Shown here piece by piece: positions 61,027-64,000 of a stretch of 64,000 bases of DNA (its first letter is position 1; every line of letters starts with the position of its first letter). The stretch comes from Varroa destructor (Eukaryota > Arthropoda > Arachnida > Mesostigmata > Varroidae), in NCBI RefSeq assembly GCF_002443255.2, contig NW_019211457.1, forward strand, positions 14,990,374 through 15,054,373, given 5' to 3'. The position numbers were made by a program, and so were the translations under genes. The notes beneath the pieces were generated by a model that was not told where the DNA came from, ran no database searches, and saw nothing but the letters and a program-made list of their open reading frames with translations.

Positions 61027-64000
61027 ATGGACGCGTCTTTTCTCAATGAGCTGCTCGAGTGCTCCGTATGCCTTGAGCAGCTCGACTCGAGCTCGCGAGT
61101 ACTGCCATGTCAGCACACGTTCTGCAAACGGTGCTTGCAGGAGATCGTGCAATCAAAGGGCGAGCTTCGTTGTCCTGAGTGCCGTACCCTTGTTGAGACG
61201 AAGGTCGACGAGCTGCCGGTGAACATTTTCCTTGTGCGACTCCTCGAGGGAATCAAGAATAAGACGCCTCGAAAGTGCCAACAATCGTCGGGAATTGGAG
61301 TGCCTGCGCAGCCCGTATTTTCCGATCAGTTCCTTCTGGGAACGGGTAGTTTGTGCTCGATTGGCGGTCCTAGCCTCCCGTTAATGGGATCGGGCCAGAC
61401 CTTCTACACGCAGGCGGCCGTTCATCCAATCTGTTGTGCCAAAGCTATTTATCCATACGAGTCGTCGAACGTCAGCGACCTCTCGTTCCAGAAGGGCGAC
61501 CTCATTAATTTGATCAAACGGATCGATGTGAATTGGTATCAGGGCGAACTGAAAGGCAAAGTAGGCTTCGTGCCGGCCTCGTATATTACGGTTGTCACGC
61601 TTGGTCCGTTCACAACGGCTCTAACTCAAGGCGGTGGTAGCGGTTCCATTGTTGGTCATAATGGTCAACAGGTTATCACTCCAAGTCAGGCACTGGCCAA
61701 GGCCCTGTATGACTTTCAGATTACGGATAAGTCATCGGAAGAGAAAGAGTGTTTGACGTTCAGCCGAGGCGAAATCATCTATGTGTTGCGGCGCGTGGAC
61801 GAAAACTGGGCCGAAGGTCGTATCGGCGATCGGCAAGGGATATTTCCCATATCCTTCGTCGAAATGAACGTAGCGGCCAAACAGCTGATTAAGATGATTA
61901 CGTGCAGCGGGCCCTCGCGAGTCGCGCCGGCGCCGCCTGCACTCAGCTCGTCCCTGTCCGATCAAGGGGGAGGTGCCAAAACCCCAAGTAGCCAAACGCC
62001 GGAAGGTCTACTGTCGGATTTCTCGATAGTGACAGAAAACAAACGACATTCATTATCCGCGCTAAACCTAACCACGGCTCTTGGGCAGTCGTTGGTGACA
62101 CCGACATCCAGTTCGGCCCCAGGTGCCAATTGTGAGCATCGTCACTCCATGGAGATGCTCTCCGACCGTGAGCTGCGGTCGCCGCTAGCGCCGCTTGCCC
62201 CTGCGATGCCGAAGATGTGTCAGTCGTCGAGCGGGGGGGGCGGCCCGCCCTCAGTAACTCCAGTGACAACTCATACCACTGCGCAACATGGTCAAAACAA
62301 GCTACTCGAGATTAATGCCACGGTACGGCGGCATACACGACAGTCGAAAGAGGCTGATTTAAGTTCTTCGTCGCAGACCGTTAAATCCACGTCAATGTTT
62401 TACATGGCGCTGTACAATTACAAGCCGCAGAAAGACGACGAGCTGGAGTTGAAGAAAGGTGAAGTGTATATGGTATCCGAGAAGTGTCAGGACGGCTGGT
62501 TCAAGGGCAGCGCGCTGAAAAGTGGTGCGCAGGGCGTCTTCCCTGGGAACTATGTCCAGCACGCTGGCAAAAACGGCCAACAGGCCCAACAGGTCCAGCA
62601 GGCCCTGCAGGCCACACCTTCAACTATCACAGCTGCAGGGTTTGCCTATCAACCAGTTCCGACTGCGGGTGGTCCTCAGCAGCCATCGGTAACTAATGTC
62701 ACAGCGGCCGCAGCTTTAGCGCAAGGCTTCTCTAACCTCTGTGTCTCATCACCAATGCGGCCGCGAAGTAATCCCCAGTTGCCACTTAGCGCGTTGTACA
62801 ACACTATGCAACGGTCATCGGAATGGCCCCTTTCGACAAGCAGCACGTTTAACGGTATTCCGTTCGATATTGCTGGAACATCGGCGTTAACTTGCGGAAC
62901 GACATCAATGGGCGTCAACGGAGGTGGCGGCGCTCTAGGTGGAGGGGGCAGCGGCATGCTTAAGTGCGGTCAAGGGGGTGGACTTCAACAGGGCAATCAA
63001 CAGTATTGCCAGTCAATGACGAACACACCCCTAAAGCAGGGCTGGTCTACGACCGCGACAACGGACGTTCACTGCGGAAGTCCTCCCCTACAGTCCTCCA
63101 TCGGCGTTGGCCAGACCGCTCAGCAACAACAGCAGACACCCCAGTCGACTGTGATAGCGCAGCACTTCTCTATCGTGAAGCGGTTAACGCGGCGCAAATC
63201 GAAATCGCCTCCACCTGCTCTCGGCCTAGGTGGAGTCAGCGGCCTCGATGACTCCCCTCCCGTACACGTGCGTTCAGGCTCGTGCCCATCGAGCCATAGC
63301 AGCCATAGTTCTCCAGCAGGACCCTCAGGCGTGACCAGTCGCGGAGGCAGTGAAACGAACTTTGGGAGTGGTAACAATGCGTTGGTTCCCGGTCCCCTGC
63401 ACAAGAAAACGGCGTCACTCGATGACGCTCTGGCGTCGCCCTCGCAAAGCCCGTTGACGCCGCTGACTCCACTTGGCGTCGCGGGCGTCTCCCCACCACC
63501 TCAGCAGCAACAACCAGGCGCCGGCGTAGCTCCCGATGTGCCGACATCTGTCTCCAGCCAAACGTCGAACGGCGCATCCACCGTTGGAGGGAATGTTGGC
63601 ATCGGGGTCGGAGTGGGATCCGCCTCCGAGCAGTACCGCTGTATAGTGCCTTACCCAGCTAACTCGGATTACGAACTTGAGCTCAAGGTCGGTGACGTCG
63701 TGTACGTTCACAAGAAACGAGAAGACGGTTGGTGCAAGGGAACTCTACAGAGGACGGGTCGAACGGGTTTATTTCCTGCCTCGTTTGTCAAGCAGACAAC
63801 GACAACGGCAGCAGCAGGCGTAGTGGCGTCTACCGAGCCAGTGCACACTGCCACAGCCGACTACGCTATAGCACAGGGTCACGTTGTGCCAGGCATTGGG
63901 GTAGGTGGACAAGCCGGATCTGCCGGTCAGTTGGGAGGACTAAGCGTAAACGGCTTTAGTGGACTCTGCGGACTGCCACCTGCTCCGGCGATGTTCCAGT
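61027..64000 (+). CDS. SH3RF1: SH3RF/POSH RING-SH3 scaffold E3 ubiquitin ligase (3' end outside window)
   Basis: POSH is a cytosolic scaffold that links active Rac to the MLK-MKK-JNK cascade and ubiquitinates partners through its RING. The start ATG 61027 gives [19 protein letters not shown], aligned with the human start. The C3HC4 RING has C12, C15, C28, H30, C33, C36, C49 and C52. SH3 domains lie at about 136-190 ([15 protein letters not shown]), 222-281 (ALYDF), 458-512 ([15 protein letters not shown]) and 869-923 ([15 protein letters not shown]). Between SH3-3 and SH3-4 are family-like motifs [13 protein letters not shown] and HKKTASLDD. At least 991 codons are in one exon with no stop at the window edge. 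Known POSH proteins end soon after SH3-4 (human about 888, fly about 838), so this one has a tail of at least 68 residues. It could be called SH3RF1 or SH3RF3; invertebrates usually have one POSH gene. Confidence 0.96.
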   Translation, partial: MDASFLNELLECSVCLEQLDSSSRVLPCQHTFCKRCLQEIVQSKGELRCPECRTLVETKVDELPVNIFLVRLLEGIKNKTPRKCQQSSGIGVPAQPVFSDQFLLGTGSLCSIGGPSLPLMGSGQTFYTQAAVHPICCAKAIYPYESSNVSDLSFQKGDLINLIKRIDVNWYQGELKGKVGFVPASYITVVTLGPFTTALTQGGGSGSIVGHNGQQVITPSQALAKALYDFQITDKSSEEKECLTFSRGEIIYVLRRVDENWAEGRIGDRQGIFPISFVEMNVAAKQLIKMITCSGPSRVAPAPPALSSSLSDQGGGAKTPSSQTPEGLLSDFSIVTENKRHSLSALNLTTALGQSLVTPTSSSAPGANCEHRHSMEMLSDRELRSPLAPLAPAMPKMCQSSSGGGGPPSVTPVTTHTTAQHGQNKLLEINATVRRHTRQSKEADLSSSSQTVKSTSMFYMALYNYKPQKDDELELKKGEVYMVSEKCQDGWFKGSALKSGAQGVFPGNYVQHAGKNGQQAQQVQQALQATPSTITAAGFAYQPVPTAGGPQQPSVTNVTAAAALAQGFSNLCVSSPMRPRSNPQLPLSALYNTMQRSSEWPLSTSSTFNGIPFDIAGTSALTCGTTSMGVNGGGGALGGGGSGMLKCGQGGGLQQGNQQYCQSMTNTPLKQGWSTTATTDVHCGSPPLQSSIGVGQTAQQQQQTPQSTVIAQHFSIVKRLTRRKSKSPPPALGLGGVSGLDDSPPVHVRSGSCPSSHSSHSSPAGPSGVTSRGGSETNFGSGNNALVPGPLHKKTASLDDALASPSQSPLTPLTPLGVAGVSPPPQQQQPGAGVAPDVPTSVSSQTSNGASTVGGNVGIGVGVGSASEQYRCIVPYPANSDYELELKVGDVVYVHKKREDGWCKGTLQRTGRTGLFPASFVKQTTTTAAAGVVASTEPVHTATADYAIAQGHVVPGIGVGGQAGSAGQLGGLSVNGFSGLCGLPPAPAMFQ

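Noticed and set aside
1..64000. CRISPR array, prophage, insertion sequence or operon
   Set aside because: No regularly spaced direct repeats, no phage or transposase genes; the genes are spliced and nuclear.

Overview
This is nuclear DNA from an animal, most likely an arthropod. The genes are split by GT-AG introns of about 0.15-1.6 kb. The coding exons are full of CAG/CAA, AAT, CAC/CAT and ACN homopolymer codon runs, and intergenic DNA of moderate AT content separates the genes. There is no prokaryotic operon structure, CRISPR array, prophage or insertion sequence. A chelicerate (mite or tick) is a guess only: gene order and style fit, but nothing seen here proves it.

Five protein-coding genes can be rebuilt by joining conserved exons at phase-compatible splice sites. 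(1) 546-1572 (+): the 3' half of ALG14, the ER-membrane subunit of the second N-glycan lipid-precursor GlcNAc-transferase. (2) 2024-5486 (-): a complete four-exon homologue of human C8orf82 (UPF0598/DUF4505 family), tail-to-tail with ALG14. (3) 22352-35778 (+), possibly with an N-terminal extension back to about 21707: a very large, low-complexity BICRA/GLTSCR1-like protein of about 2,860 residues in eight coding exons, carrying the conserved N-terminal motif, the GLTSCR1 domain and the conserved C-terminal tail. Its relatives are subunits of the non-canonical BAF (BRD9) chromatin remodeller. (4) 43668-46462 (-): a four-exon CCDC32-like gene, an AP-2 assembly/endocytosis factor, tail-to-tail with the BICRA gene. 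(5) 61027 to the window edge (+): the SH3RF/POSH RING-SH3 scaffold E3 ligase, in one uninterrupted exon with a RING and four SH3 domains and still open at base 64000.

The layout alternates convergent and divergent pairs: ALG14> <C8orf82, BICRA> <CCDC32, SH3RF>. Between C8orf82 and BICRA lies a CpG- and CGG-rich island (about 6.9-8.3 kb) with a perfect CRE and two CCAAT boxes. It is a candidate bidirectional promoter, which would give BICRA an approximately 13-kb 5' intron full of CAG/CTG/AGT/GTC microsatellites (12.6-15.2 kb). The stretches 8.3-12.6, 15.2-21.5, 36-43.5 and 46.5-60.7 kb contain no gene I can support.

No wholly new system was found. The most interesting points are these: the unresolved BICRA translation start (an in-frame AUA in a near-perfect Kozak context, and an overlapping upstream ORF ending 2 nt before the conserved ATG); the intronless SH3RF coding exon that continues past its fourth SH3 domain; overlapping 3' ends of ALG14 and C8orf82; and a 39-threonine microsatellite inside the exon that carries the GLTSCR1 domain.
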